Origin: Candidatus Glassbacteria bacterium RIFCSPLOWO2_12_FULL_58_11 | GTDB taxonomy: Bacteria > Gemmatimonadota > Glassbacteria > GWA2-58-10 | Direction of reading: 5' to 3' | Assembly (NCBI GenBank): GCA_001780825.1 | Contig: MFIX01000011.1 | Location: 1-9,432 of the forward strand | DNA length: 9,432 nt | Shown here: positions 1 to 6,335 of the stretch, one piece after another | How positions within the stretch are numbered: position 1 is the stretch's first letter | Layout: each line of letters opens with the position of its first letter | The notes under the pieces: model-generated | The model's database searches: none | Seen by the model: the letters and a program-made list of their open reading frames with translations, nothing else | What the model was told of the DNA's origin: nothing | Translations under genes and position numbers: made by a program

Positions 1-425
1 CTCTCCCAGAAAAAATCAATATGATTGCTCTTGCCCCAAGTGGTGGAGTTCTTGCAGATGCTATTGGTATAGAATTGTTCGGGTCAGGTTTTAAAGTAAT
101 AGATTCTCAAGAAACATCTAACAATATGATTCGCCTTAACCTAAATGAAATAGAACTGTTCCAGCCGGCCAGTCTAAATAAATTAAGGGAACTAGGCATA
201 AATGCAGTGCTAAGTGTCAAGTCGGTTTCTGGTTACGATAATAAACCTCAAAGCGCCACTGTTCGCGTTATGAGTACAAAATCTTTTGAAATCATAGCTG
301 CAGTAAGTTGGCAAAACGGACGAGGTGGAGCCCAAGGGTCTATGGCTGATAGAAGCATGCGAAAGGACGTGGTAGCCGCTTCTAGGCAAATTGCAAAAGC
401 TCTATTCGAGCAACTTAGTAGATAA
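1..425 (+). CDS. C-terminal part of a small CsgG/LpoB-like protein (5' end cut by window edge)
   Basis: The reading frame is open to the left edge: codons before the ATG at 21 read L-P-E-K-I-N, so that ATG is probably internal and the gene starts outside the window. The visible part (about 140 residues, TAA stop at 423-425) has the look of the CsgG/LpoB-like fold: a beta-strand (MIALAPSGG), a helix (VLADAIGIELF), then a strand reading GFKVID. Next come a helix ending in LRELGINAVLSV, a strand carrying S-A-T-V-R-V, and a final amphipathic helix (ADRSMRKDVVAASRQIAKAL). In this superfamily such domains are usually periplasmic lipoproteins; any signal peptide or lipobox would lie upstream and cannot be seen. 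GC content counted over bases 1-420 is about 42%, far below its neighbours. It converges with the oxidoreductase gene, leaving 24 nt between stops. Family placement is by pattern recall and is moderate; function is unknown. Confidence 0.6.
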   Translation, partial: LPEKINMIALAPSGGVLADAIGIELFGSGFKVIDSQETSNNMIRLNLNEIELFQPASLNKLRELGINAVLSVKSVSGYDNKPQSATVRVMSTKSFEIIAAVSWQNGRGGAQGSMADRSMRKDVVAASRQIAKALFEQLSR

Positions 426-449
426 TTTGATAAAAGCCACAATTTATTT

Positions 450-1721
450 TTAGTGCTCCGGCGGCAGCCCCATGGTCAGCTCCTCCGGCCGCCAGGTGCC
501 CTTGGCCACTTTCGGCACGAACTCATCCAGCGCCGGAGGCGGAAAGGTGAGCTTGCGGCCCTGCTCGGCGGACATGTAAGCCGACATCAACAGCTCCATT
601 ACCAGCACCCCATCCTCGAAATCCTCCCGCGGCTGGACCCCATCCAGGAAACATTGGGCCATGTGGCGGTTCTGCTCGGTGTAGCCGTAGATCACCTCCT
701 CACTAGAAACCAGCGGCAACAGACCCTGCTCGGCGTTCTGCTTTTCCACCAGGTCCTCGCCCTGGCTGCCGGTGACCCGGCGGCTTAAGAAAATACTGGT
801 CTCGGTATTCAGGCTCGAGCTCTGAAGGGAATACTCGGGCCCCATCACCTCGAAAGTCAGGCGCAGGCCGGCCCCGACAAAGCACCAGCTAGTGGTCACC
901 TCGGCCACGCAGCGGCGGCCCTTGTAGTCCTCGTAGGTGATCGTGGCCCGGGCATAGTCCTCGGCCGGGTGCTTGAGATAATCGACCTGGCCGCCGCTGT
1001 TCTTTTTCAGCAGCTCAGCGTATTCCTTGCGGCTCCACTTGAGGCTGCCGATCTCGGCGCAGACAGTCCTGGGCTGCATGGCGCACTTGTTTTCCGCCGG
1101 GTCGCTAAGCAGGTAGCGGGCGGTTTCCACCGAATGGCACAGCATGTCGTTGAGCACGCCGCCGCCCTGCTGATCGCCTTTCCAGAACCAGGGTTCGTGC
1201 GGGCCGGAGTGCTCCTCGGCGCAGCGCGCCAGGTACGGCGCGCCGGAAACTGCCGCGCCGCGGCGCCAGAGGATATCCTTGCCGCGGATGATCGCCGGGG
1301 CGAACACCTGGTTCTCGAGGTACCCGTTAAGGAAGCCGCCCTCGCGGGCCAGCTCCAGCATCTGGCGGGCCTCGGCCACATTGCGCGCCAGGGGCTTCTC
1401 GCAGGCCACTCCGCGCAGCTTGCCTTTTCCGGACTTGACTGTCTTGACGATTTCTTTCATCAGGGGGATGCGGGTGTAGTTCGGGGCGCAGATCCACAGC
1501 GCATCGATCCGCGGGTCGGCAACCATCTCGGCCACGCTGCCATAAACCCTGGGATCGCCCACCCGGTACTTGCGGCAGTTTTCGGCCGCGGCCCCGGCAT
1601 GCGCCTCGGTCCGGCTGACAATGCCCCGGATATCGGCATCCCGGACGCCCTGCCAGGAGCGGATATGGAAATTGGTGATAAATCCCGCGCCGACAAATCC
1701 CACGCCGAGCCTATCGCTCAT
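450..1721 (-). CDS. Gfo/Idh/MocA-family NAD(P)-dependent oxidoreductase
   Basis: A 423-residue cytoplasmic dehydrogenase-like protein. The N-terminal Rossmann domain starts with VGFVGAGFI (residues 7-15), the dinucleotide-binding glycine loop. It is followed by W-I-C-A-P-N (76-81) and the family hallmark E-K-P (108-110), whose lysine contributes to catalysis. The C-terminal alpha/beta domain carries GGGVLNDMLCHSVE (187-199); His196 sits where the family has its catalytic histidine. Known members oxidise or epimerise sugars, inositols and sugar acids, but the substrate cannot be read from the sequence. I chose the ATG at 1719-1721 because AGGAGG lies 5 nt upstream of it; an upstream in-frame ATG at 1748 lacks this and would add nine residues ahead of the fold. 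It lies 153 nt downstream of the tonB-like gene with its own promoter candidate, so it may be transcribed separately. A sugar-related role beside the rhamnose cluster is inference only. Confidence 0.9.
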   Translation of the reverse strand: MSDRLGVGFVGAGFITNFHIRSWQGVRDADIRGIVSRTEAHAGAAAENCRKYRVGDPRVYGSVAEMVADPRIDALWICAPNYTRIPLMKEIVKTVKSGKGKLRGVACEKPLARNVAEARQMLELAREGGFLNGYLENQVFAPAIIRGKDILWRRGAAVSGAPYLARCAEEHSGPHEPWFWKGDQQGGGVLNDMLCHSVETARYLLSDPAENKCAMQPRTVCAEIGSLKWSRKEYAELLKKNSGGQVDYLKHPAEDYARATITYEDYKGRRCVAEVTTSWCFVGAGLRLTFEVMGPEYSLQSSSLNTETSIFLSRRVTGSQGEDLVEKQNAEQGLLPLVSSEEVIYGYTEQNRHMAQCFLDGVQPREDFEDGVLVMELLMSAYMSAEQGRKLTFPPPALDEFVPKVAKGTWRPEELTMGLPPEH

Positions 1722-1726
1722 TGAGT

Positions 1727-1732
1727 CCTCCT
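1727..1732 (-). promoter_or_regulatory. Shine-Dalgarno site of the oxidoreductase gene
   Basis: On the minus strand AGGAGG is followed by 5 nt and then ATG AGC GAT. This perfect ribosome-binding site decides the start at 1721 over the in-frame ATG at 1748. Confidence 0.85.
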
Positions 1733-1752
1733 GAATGAAATTCCGCAAGAAA

Positions 1753-1795
1753 AGATCAAAGCTAATTCAAGTTCAGTTCTGCAGGCAGATCAAAG
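1753..1795. repeat. Pair of 9-bp direct repeats (AGATCAAAG) in the leader of the oxidoreductase gene
   Basis: AGATCAAAG occurs at 1753-1761 and again at 1787-1795, start to start 34 bp. Read on the minus strand it is CTTTGATCT. The upstream copy overlaps the proposed -10 element (1792-1797), and the other lies between promoter and Shine-Dalgarno. The placement would suit an operator, but two 9-mers in an AT-richer intergenic stretch could also be chance. Confidence 0.35.
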
Positions 1796-1821
1796 TAAGA
1801 AGACTGCTGGCAGCTTGTCAA
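1792..1821 (-). promoter_or_regulatory. Candidate sigma70-type promoter for the oxidoreductase gene
   Basis: On the minus strand a perfect -35 box TTGACA (1816-1821) is followed by an 18-nt spacer and a weak -10 candidate TACTTT (1792-1797). It lies about 70-100 nt upstream of the start at 1721 and inside the 153-nt gap after the tonB-like gene. The -35 is convincing and the -10 is poor, so strength and exact start are uncertain; an activator could compensate. Confidence 0.45.
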
Positions 1822-1874
1822 ATGTTAAATCCGATGAACCGTGGAGATTAAGAAAGTAAGCCGGAATTAGCGGC

Positions 1875-2558
1875 TCATTGAAGCTGATAGAGGATTTTCA
1901 CTTTCAGGGCCAGGTAATTGTCGCGCACGCAATCCGGCAGGGGCGGGAACGGCGCGCAGCGCTCGACACTCCGGCAGGCGGCGCGGTTGAGCGGAGCGAA
2001 AGGCGAGGGGCCGATCAGGCTGGCCTCCACGGCCAGGCCGCCCACCCGCGAAATCGCAAAGCCCACGGTAACCTCGCCCTGCTGGCCGAGTCTGCGGCAG
2101 GATTCAGGATAATATTTGCTCCGGATTATCCGGGAAAGGACATCCTCGATATAAGCGCCGATAACCGCCAGAGAATCCGCTGCGGGCAAAGGCTCCGCAA
2201 TGGCCGGGGGCGCGAATTCAACCGTGGCGGGAATTGCGGAATGTTCCGGCGCAGCCGGAGTTTCCAGGTTCGCGCTGTCGCTCTCAGTTCCCTGGCTGGC
2301 GACCTCAGGCTCTGCTTTGGTGCTGGCCGGCTCAGGCGCGGAGGGAGCGCTTTCCGGCTCGAGCGGACGGTACAGCGGAGCGGGCTCCGGAGCCAGCGGA
2401 ACCACCTCGAAACGGACCGCCACAGGGGGCGCCTCACGAGTTCCGTAAAGGAAATCGACCGCCCCCTGTGGCACGAATGCCGCCAGCAGGTGGAACCCCA
2501 GCGAAAGAAGAAGCGCCGGAGCGATGAATTTTTCGTAATTCCGCGAATATATCCGCAT
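1875..2558 (-). CDS. tonB: TonB-family energy transducer paired with the B12 receptor
   Basis: A 227-residue inner-membrane-anchored periplasmic protein that would pass proton-motive energy from an ExbB/ExbD complex to an outer-membrane receptor. After a short basic N-terminus (MRIYSRNYEKF) there is one membrane segment at about residues 12-29. It contains S19-x-x-x-H23, matching the Ser/His pair of TonB anchors that interacts with ExbD. Residues about 44-128 are a Pro/Glu/Ala-rich linker spanning the periplasm. The C-terminal TonB-like domain (about 133-227) has the family pattern: YYPESCRRLGQQGEVTVGF, an ISRVGG turn, a region with APLNRAAC, and PFPPLP. Four cysteines (154, 195, 201, 210) sit in this domain, which is unusual. 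The ATG is preceded in frame by a TGA with no other good start between; the ribosome site is weak (GGA). It follows the receptor by 46 nt, so co-transcription and shared riboswitch control are likely. ExbB and ExbD are not in the window. Confidence 0.85.
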   Translation of the reverse strand: MRIYSRNYEKFIAPALLLSLGFHLLAAFVPQGAVDFLYGTREAPPVAVRFEVVPLAPEPAPLYRPLEPESAPSAPEPASTKAEPEVASQGTESDSANLETPAAPEHSAIPATVEFAPPAIAEPLPAADSLAVIGAYIEDVLSRIIRSKYYPESCRRLGQQGEVTVGFAISRVGGLAVEASLIGPSPFAPLNRAACRSVERCAPFPPLPDCVRDNYLALKVKILYQLQ

Positions 2559-2604
2559 CGGATTCCAGTCCGCTTTTATGACTCACCATTGCTACCAGGG
2601 ACTT

Positions 2605-4611
2605 TCAATAGCGCAGCTCGAGGCCGCCATAGGCGGTAAATCCGGCCTCCCTGAACCCGATCGACTCAACATAGTCCGCATCGAGCAGGTTCTGCAGGCG
2701 CAGGCTGGCTGTCAGGTGGCCGTGCAGCGGCACCCGCGAGGTCAGGTCGAGTTTGAAATAGCCCTTGGCTTTATCGATCCCGTTCCAGCGCAGACTGCTG
2801 TTATCCAGGGCATAGCCATCCAGGCTGAACGAGGCCCCGCGGTAAAGGTACGTAGCATTTAGGTTGAGCTTGTTGAACGGGAGCTGGATATTCCGGGACC
2901 AGGCGCCGGTGGAGGAGCTGTACTTTCGGCTGTCCGTGTAGGTGTAGTTGAAGCCGAAAAGCCAGTTTGCAAAAGGCTTGAAATCCACTCCGGCTTCCAG
3001 GCCGTCGGACCGGAGACGGTCCACGTTGAGGTACTTGCCGTTCCAGGCCTCGGGTCCGGTCCAGGCCCAGACTATGGCATCCTCGACTTTCGTGTGCCAG
3101 GTCGAGAGAGTGAGCCGGAAATTCTTGTCGGCGCTGTATTTCTCGATTCCGAATTCCCAGGTAAGGCTGTTTTCCGGCTTGAGAGCCGGGTTGCCGTTGC
3201 CGAATTGCGTCTCGAAAAGCTCGTAGTAAGCTGGCGCCCGGAATGCGCTGCCCACATTGCCCCTGAGGATCAGGCCGTTGCGCTGAATGTCATAGGCAAG
3301 CCCCAGCATCCCGGTGGTCTTGCCTCCGGCCCGCTCGTGGCTGTCATAGCGTGCTCCGGCGTTGAGGCTGAGCGCCTCATCGAGGAGGAGCGCCTGGTTG
3401 TGGGCATAGACACTGGTAGTCCCCAGGTCGCCGCTTAAGTTTCCATTGGAGCCGCTCTGGGTGTAGCCCTGATACAGGTATTCGATCCCGGCGGTCAGGA
3501 TCTCGGAAAGTCCGCCGGTCTGGGCCAGCAGGGTGTGACGGTAGTCGAGGTCGTAGTTGGTGCCCAGGTAACGGTAATCGGCCGGGCCATAGGGCGCGTC
3601 CAGCACCGGCACGACATCTCCTTTATGGTAAAGCAGGCTGCCATCCCAATCGAACTCATCCTCCACCGCGATCCGGCTGCCCAATTTGCCGTCGTTCGGG
3701 TCCGCGGTCTTACGGTCCCGGCGGCTGATCCCGAAATTCAGGGAGTGCAGCCAGTTGCCGGTGATATGGTGCTCGATCTTATTGCCGATAATCGTGTAAT
3801 CGAAGCGGTTTTCCTGGTGCGGGTCCGGCAGCTCGACAGTCCAGAGCGCGCCGAAGCTGTTTTCGCTCAGTTCCGCGAAATTATTATTCATCCGGGTATG
3901 GCGGACAATGGTTTCCCAATCCAGCGCGCCGGGCTTACTGTAGCCGAGCTGCACGCTGGTGGTATAGTTGCGGTAGGTCTCCAGGTCGATCAGTCCGGCG
4001 GTGGCGGTGATATCTTCGCCCGCCCGGAAATTGAAGCCCGCCTTGCCGGCACTGTAATCGAAACCTATCCGGTGGCTGTTTAGCGACCCGCCCTCATAAG
4101 ATAAGCTGGCCGCCGGGCTGCTGCTTCCTGAGCGGGTAATGATATTGATCACCCCGGAGTTGGCGTTGGAGCCGTAGAGCGGACTCTGGGGCCCGCGGAT
4201 CACCTCGATCCGCGAGATATCCGAGGTGCTCAGGTGGCTGAACAGCGTGCCCACCCCGCCATTGGCATCCGCCGGGTCGTTCACCCGGACGCCGTCGATC
4301 AGCACCACCATGTACTTGGCGGTCAGCCCGCGGAGCTGGGGGTAGGAGAGTCCGCCTGGTCCGCCGGCCTGGGTGATATCGAAGCTGACAATATGGCGCA
4401 AGGCCTCGGCCACTGTCTGGAGGCCCCGGCGCTCGATTTCCGCGGCGGTTATGACAGTCGAGGTGGTGCTGACACTGCGCAGGGAGGTTTCATGCTTGGA
4501 TGCACTGACAACAACGGTGCCGAGGTCCTCGGTCTGCTGGGAAAAGAGAATCAGAGGTGAAATCAGCAGGGCGGCAAATGCCGATGGGATAAAAAGCCGG
4601 AATCCGAACAA
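2605..4611 (-). CDS. btuB: TonB-dependent outer-membrane receptor, BtuB-like vitamin B12 transporter
   Basis: A 668-residue outer-membrane beta-barrel receptor, close to the usual 600-700 residues of BtuB-type proteins. A signal peptide covers about residues 1-24 (MFGFRLF, then a long hydrophobic stretch ending near LFS). A TonB box follows (TVVVSASK, 32-39). The plug domain (about 44-162) has AEALRHIVSFDI, Q-L-R-G, VVLIDGVRVND, the strongly conserved IEVIRGPQSPLYGSNANSG (135-153) and VINIITR. The remainder is a 22-strand barrel by family, with the typical late signature AFRAPAYYELF and GNPALKPENS. It ends in an aromatic residue (LELRY), as the barrel-insertion signal requires. The start is TTG at 4609-4611: AGGAGG lies 7 nt upstream, and translation from there begins exactly at a signal peptide. 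The longer frame starting at 4758 would read through the riboswitch. B12 as substrate is inferred from the cobalamin riboswitch; other corrinoids or cobinamide are possible. Confidence 0.92.
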   Translation of the reverse strand: MFGFRLFIPSAFAALLISPLILFSQQTEDLGTVVVSASKHETSLRSVSTTSTVITAAEIERRGLQTVAEALRHIVSFDITQAGGPGGLSYPQLRGLTAKYMVVLIDGVRVNDPADANGGVGTLFSHLSTSDISRIEVIRGPQSPLYGSNANSGVINIITRSGSSSPAASLSYEGGSLNSHRIGFDYSAGKAGFNFRAGEDITATAGLIDLETYRNYTTSVQLGYSKPGALDWETIVRHTRMNNNFAELSENSFGALWTVELPDPHQENRFDYTIIGNKIEHHITGNWLHSLNFGISRRDRKTADPNDGKLGSRIAVEDEFDWDGSLLYHKGDVVPVLDAPYGPADYRYLGTNYDLDYRHTLLAQTGGLSEILTAGIEYLYQGYTQSGSNGNLSGDLGTTSVYAHNQALLLDEALSLNAGARYDSHERAGGKTTGMLGLAYDIQRNGLILRGNVGSAFRAPAYYELFETQFGNGNPALKPENSLTWEFGIEKYSADKNFRLTLSTWHTKVEDAIVWAWTGPEAWNGKYLNVDRLRSDGLEAGVDFKPFANWLFGFNYTYTDSRKYSSSTGAWSRNIQLPFNKLNLNATYLYRGASFSLDGYALDNSSLRWNGIDKAKGYFKLDLTSRVPLHGHLTASLRLQNLLDADYVESIGFREAGFTAYGGLELRY

Positions 4612-4618
4612 GGTTCTG

Positions 4619-4624
4619 CCTCCT
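4619..4624 (-). promoter_or_regulatory. Shine-Dalgarno site of the receptor, with TTG start codon
   Basis: On the minus strand AGGAGG is followed by the 7 nt CAGAACC and then TTG TTC GGA. A strong ribosome site with a weak start codon fits control at translation. The overlapping GAGGC (4618-4622) is complementary to GCCTC at 4651-4655, just past the aptamer, so the site could be masked. Confidence 0.8.
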
Positions 4625-4650
4625 TTAGGCGTGAAAGGGGTGGAACGTAC

Positions 4651-4812
4651 GAGGCTTTCAGCCCAAGGTTTTCCGGCTTGGGAGCGGGCGCTTGCGGAGA
4701 GGTCTTCCCATCCAGGATGGACAGTGACCGCCTCCGGCCCTCTAACTCTGCTCCCCACGGCTGCACGTCAGCGCGGGATTGACTACCCGTCTTCCCTTGA
4801 AAGCTGCAAGCC
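4651..4812 (-). promoter_or_regulatory. Cobalamin (B12) riboswitch, AdoCbl-type aptamer
   Basis: Read on the minus strand, the conserved blocks of the cobalamin aptamer appear in order. These are AAGGGAA, a short stem-loop of CGGGT with ATCCCG, and the GCTGACGTGCAGCCGTG block (within 4756-4773). Then come TCACTG, a CCATCC/GGATGG hairpin and GGGAAG (4704-4727), and finally the B12 box CAAGCCGGAAAACCTTG at 4664-4680. Closing helices by eye are CAGC and CAAGG pairing with CCTTG and GCTG, or GCTTTC (4799-4804) with GAAAGC (4654-4659). The 5' boundary is approximate. No terminator hairpin with a U-run lies between the box and the TTG start, so regulation is probably translational. The likely mechanism is B12 binding favouring a fold in which GCCTC (4651-4655) covers the Shine-Dalgarno. 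Its role would be to repress the receptor and TonB genes when B12 is plentiful. Confidence 0.9.
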
Positions 4813-4855
4813 GGACAGTTCCAGGCGGGATTTTTCCCCCGTCGGAATACTGTCC
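4813..4855 (-). other. Large stem-loop directly upstream of the riboswitch aptamer
   Basis: An imperfect inverted repeat: GGACAGTTCC at 4813-4822 pairs with GGAA (4844-4847) and CTGTCC (4850-4855), leaving a 2-nt bulge. An inner stem pairs CGGG (4826-4829) with CCCG (4838-4841). In the minus-strand transcript it would form about 14 base pairs immediately before the aptamer. It is not followed by a U-run on the minus strand, so it is not an intrinsic terminator for that strand. On the plus strand it is followed by TTTTA, but no plus-strand gene ends there. It may be an extension of the aptamer or a transcript-stabilising element; its function is unknown. Confidence 0.5.
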
Positions 4856-4986
4856 TTTTAAGAATAAGTCATTTCGAGTGATCAGGAGCTTAAAAAGCCC
4901 CGCGTTTTCTTCCAGGCGCCTCCTTTCTAAGCCCTTCGACGAAAAAATAATGATACACCAGCCAAGAAGCACACATCAGGTAAAAC

Positions 4987-5018
4987 GACCGAAGCATCGG
5001 TCTGTTGCAAACAGCAAC
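4987..5018 (-). terminator. Two small hairpins at the head of the B12 leader, weak terminator or attenuator candidate
   Basis: In minus-strand RNA order, GTTGC/GCAAC (arms 5014-5018 and 5004-5008, 5-nt loop) comes first. It is followed by GACCGA/TCGGTC (arms 4997-5002 and 4987-4992, 4-nt loop) and then GTTTTAC. The second hairpin with its short T-run could terminate transcripts of the rhamnose operon. It lies downstream of the proposed promoter at 5031-5059, however, so it would also sit in the 5' end of the B12 transcript. The T-run is only four bases, so efficiency as a terminator is doubtful. Confidence 0.35.
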
Positions 5019-5030
5019 CAGCTAAGGCAA

Positions 5031-5059
5031 TATATAGTTTCCAGAGAGCAGGAAGTCAA
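5031..5059 (-). promoter_or_regulatory. Strong sigma70-type promoter for the B12 receptor operon
   Basis: On the minus strand TTGACT (5054-5059) is followed by a spacer of exactly 17 nt and TATATA (5031-5036); five of six -35 bases match consensus. It begins three bases past the isomerase stop codon, in the only long minus-strand gap ahead of the riboswitch. Transcription would start near 5020-5025, giving a leader of about 410 nt before the TTG start. Confidence 0.65.
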
Positions 5060-5062
5060 GCC

Positions 5063-6319
5063 TCAGCCGGCCCGCAGCTCCTCGATCTGCTTCTGGTAGC
5101 CGCTTTCCTGATAGGCGATCAGCGGCACGGGGTGCAGCCCTTTGCGGCAATACGACTCCATCACCAGGGGACCTGTATCCGAGTGCAGTAGAGAGCGCTC
5201 GAATTCGACATTGGCGCCGATCAGGTCCTGTCCGGACTGGAGAGCGCGAAGCTTTTCGCTGTCCAGCAAGGCGGCCCGGCCGATCGATCTCTTGAGCGCA
5301 TCCACGGATTTCAGGATCGAGGGGATTCTTTCCTCGCTGCGGGCCATCTGGTCCAAGGCGAACGACCAGTTGGCGGAGGGGTCGGGGTTGAATACCACAT
5401 TGCCCTTAAGCAGCTCGGAGAAAAGCCGCGACATCTGGTAATCCGCCTGCACCGAGTGGTCATCATCCGCGGCGTAGCGGCTATTGAAATGGAATCCGCC
5501 GCGCACCCTGGAAGCGATCAGTCCGGCCACAATCTGCTCGACATTGGTGTCGTGGGGGTGATGGCCCAGGTCGACCAACACCGCGCCCTGGTTGCCGAAT
5601 ATCCTGGCCAGCTCGCGGGCCGTGCCCCAGTCCGGGACTGTAGTGCTGTAAGTCCCCGGCTCGAAAAGCTTGTACTCTACCATTACGCGGTCCAGTTTGG
5701 CTCGGACAGCCTGGGGCGTACGTTCCCAGAATGTGCTCAGCCCCTTCGCGAGCAGGGAGATTTTATCCTGAAGGTACCGCTGGCCGGGATAGTTGGTGCC
5801 ATCCGGGAACCACAGGCTTAAGCTGCCGTTGCCCAGCTCCGCGGCAATCCAGGCGGCCAGGATGGTTTGCTCGATGTAGCGTTGACGGGTGTTCTTGTCC
5901 TGCGAGCTCAGGCTGCCATCCCCGGAGCCGGCCAGAAAGTAGGTCGGGCTGACCGAGCCCAGGGACACGCCTTGCGCTTTCATCTCGGCGGCGACCCGGT
6001 GCGCGATCTTTGTCTCGCCGGTAAGCCCGTCCTCGGAGAAAAACCAGAGTACATGCATCCCGACCTGGGGAGTAGAGCCGGTCAGGCGATGCACCAGGCC
6101 GGCATCCTCGGCAATTTCCACGGTGTTGCGGGCCGCTCCGCCTCCGCCCCGGCTGTCGAACCTTCCGCCGCCGCCGAAGCCCTGCCAGAACTGCCAGGCC
6201 GGGACCTCGACCGTAAAATCACCAGCGTACCTGATTGCCCGTTCGACCGCCTCCTCGCCAAATGAAGCTTTAAGGTAATCCAGCCCCTTGAGCCGGACAG
6301 CATCCAGATTTTCGCTCAT
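5063..6319 (-). CDS. rhaI: L-rhamnose isomerase, Pseudomonas stutzeri (RhaI) type
   Basis: A 418-residue cytoplasmic TIM-barrel isomerase interconverting L-rhamnose and L-rhamnulose with two divalent metal ions, usually Mn2+. All metal-ligand positions I recall for the P. stutzeri enzyme are present at a constant offset of four. They are Glu215 (in MVEYKLFEP), Asp250 and His253 (VDLGHHPHDTN), His277 (GGFHFNSRY), Asp285 and Asp287 (YAADDDHS) and Asp323. Length fits the roughly 430 residues of that family. This is the RhaI branch, not the E. coli RhaA branch. A glycine-rich tract (49-62, two runs of four Gly) lies near the N-terminus. The ATG at 6317-6319 is chosen because GGAG lies 6 nt upstream; an in-frame TTG at 6331 would itself overlap that site. 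It sits 16 nt after the kinase gene, in one operon. Members of this branch act on several aldoses (L-lyxose, L-mannose, D-allose), so side activities are possible. Confidence 0.93.
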   Translation of the reverse strand: MSENLDAVRLKGLDYLKASFGEEAVERAIRYAGDFTVEVPAWQFWQGFGGGGRFDSRGGGGAARNTVEIAEDAGLVHRLTGSTPQVGMHVLWFFSEDGLTGETKIAHRVAAEMKAQGVSLGSVSPTYFLAGSGDGSLSSQDKNTRQRYIEQTILAAWIAAELGNGSLSLWFPDGTNYPGQRYLQDKISLLAKGLSTFWERTPQAVRAKLDRVMVEYKLFEPGTYSTTVPDWGTARELARIFGNQGAVLVDLGHHPHDTNVEQIVAGLIASRVRGGFHFNSRYAADDDHSVQADYQMSRLFSELLKGNVVFNPDPSANWSFALDQMARSEERIPSILKSVDALKRSIGRAALLDSEKLRALQSGQDLIGANVEFERSLLHSDTGPLVMESYCRKGLHPVPLIAYQESGYQKQIEELRAG

Positions 6320-6325
6320 GCTGCT

Positions 6326-6329
6326 CTCC
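6326..6329 (-). promoter_or_regulatory. Shine-Dalgarno site deciding the isomerase start
   Basis: GGAG followed by 6 nt and ATG on the minus strand, lying in the 16-nt gap after the kinase TGA (6336-6338). It supports the ATG at 6319 over the in-frame TTG at 6331. Confidence 0.6.
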
Positions 6330-6335
6330 AACGGA

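Noticed and set aside
969..1724. Open frame of 251 codons on the plus strand, antisense to the oxidoreductase gene
   Set aside because: It is a shadow of a GC-rich gene: low-complexity composition rich in Ala, Leu, Gly and Arg, no recognisable domain, and complete overlap with a well-supported gene on the other strand.
1878..2639. Open frame of 253 codons on the plus strand, antisense to the TonB-like gene
   Set aside because: It overlaps all of the tonB-like gene and part of the receptor, is Arg/Gly/Ala-rich with no family pattern, and has no ribosome site.
4612..4758. N-terminal extension of the receptor frame back to an ATG at 4758
   Set aside because: This stretch is the riboswitch and its expression platform. 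The extension would put 49 polar residues before the signal peptide, and AGGAGG is placed for the TTG at 4611.
4897..4913. Hairpin GGGGCTT/AAGCTCC (minus strand) as a rho-independent terminator
   Set aside because: The stem is plausible (7 bp with one G-U, 3-nt loop), but on the minus strand TGATCACTC follows it, with no U-run. On the plus strand the stem has a mismatch and no gene ends there.
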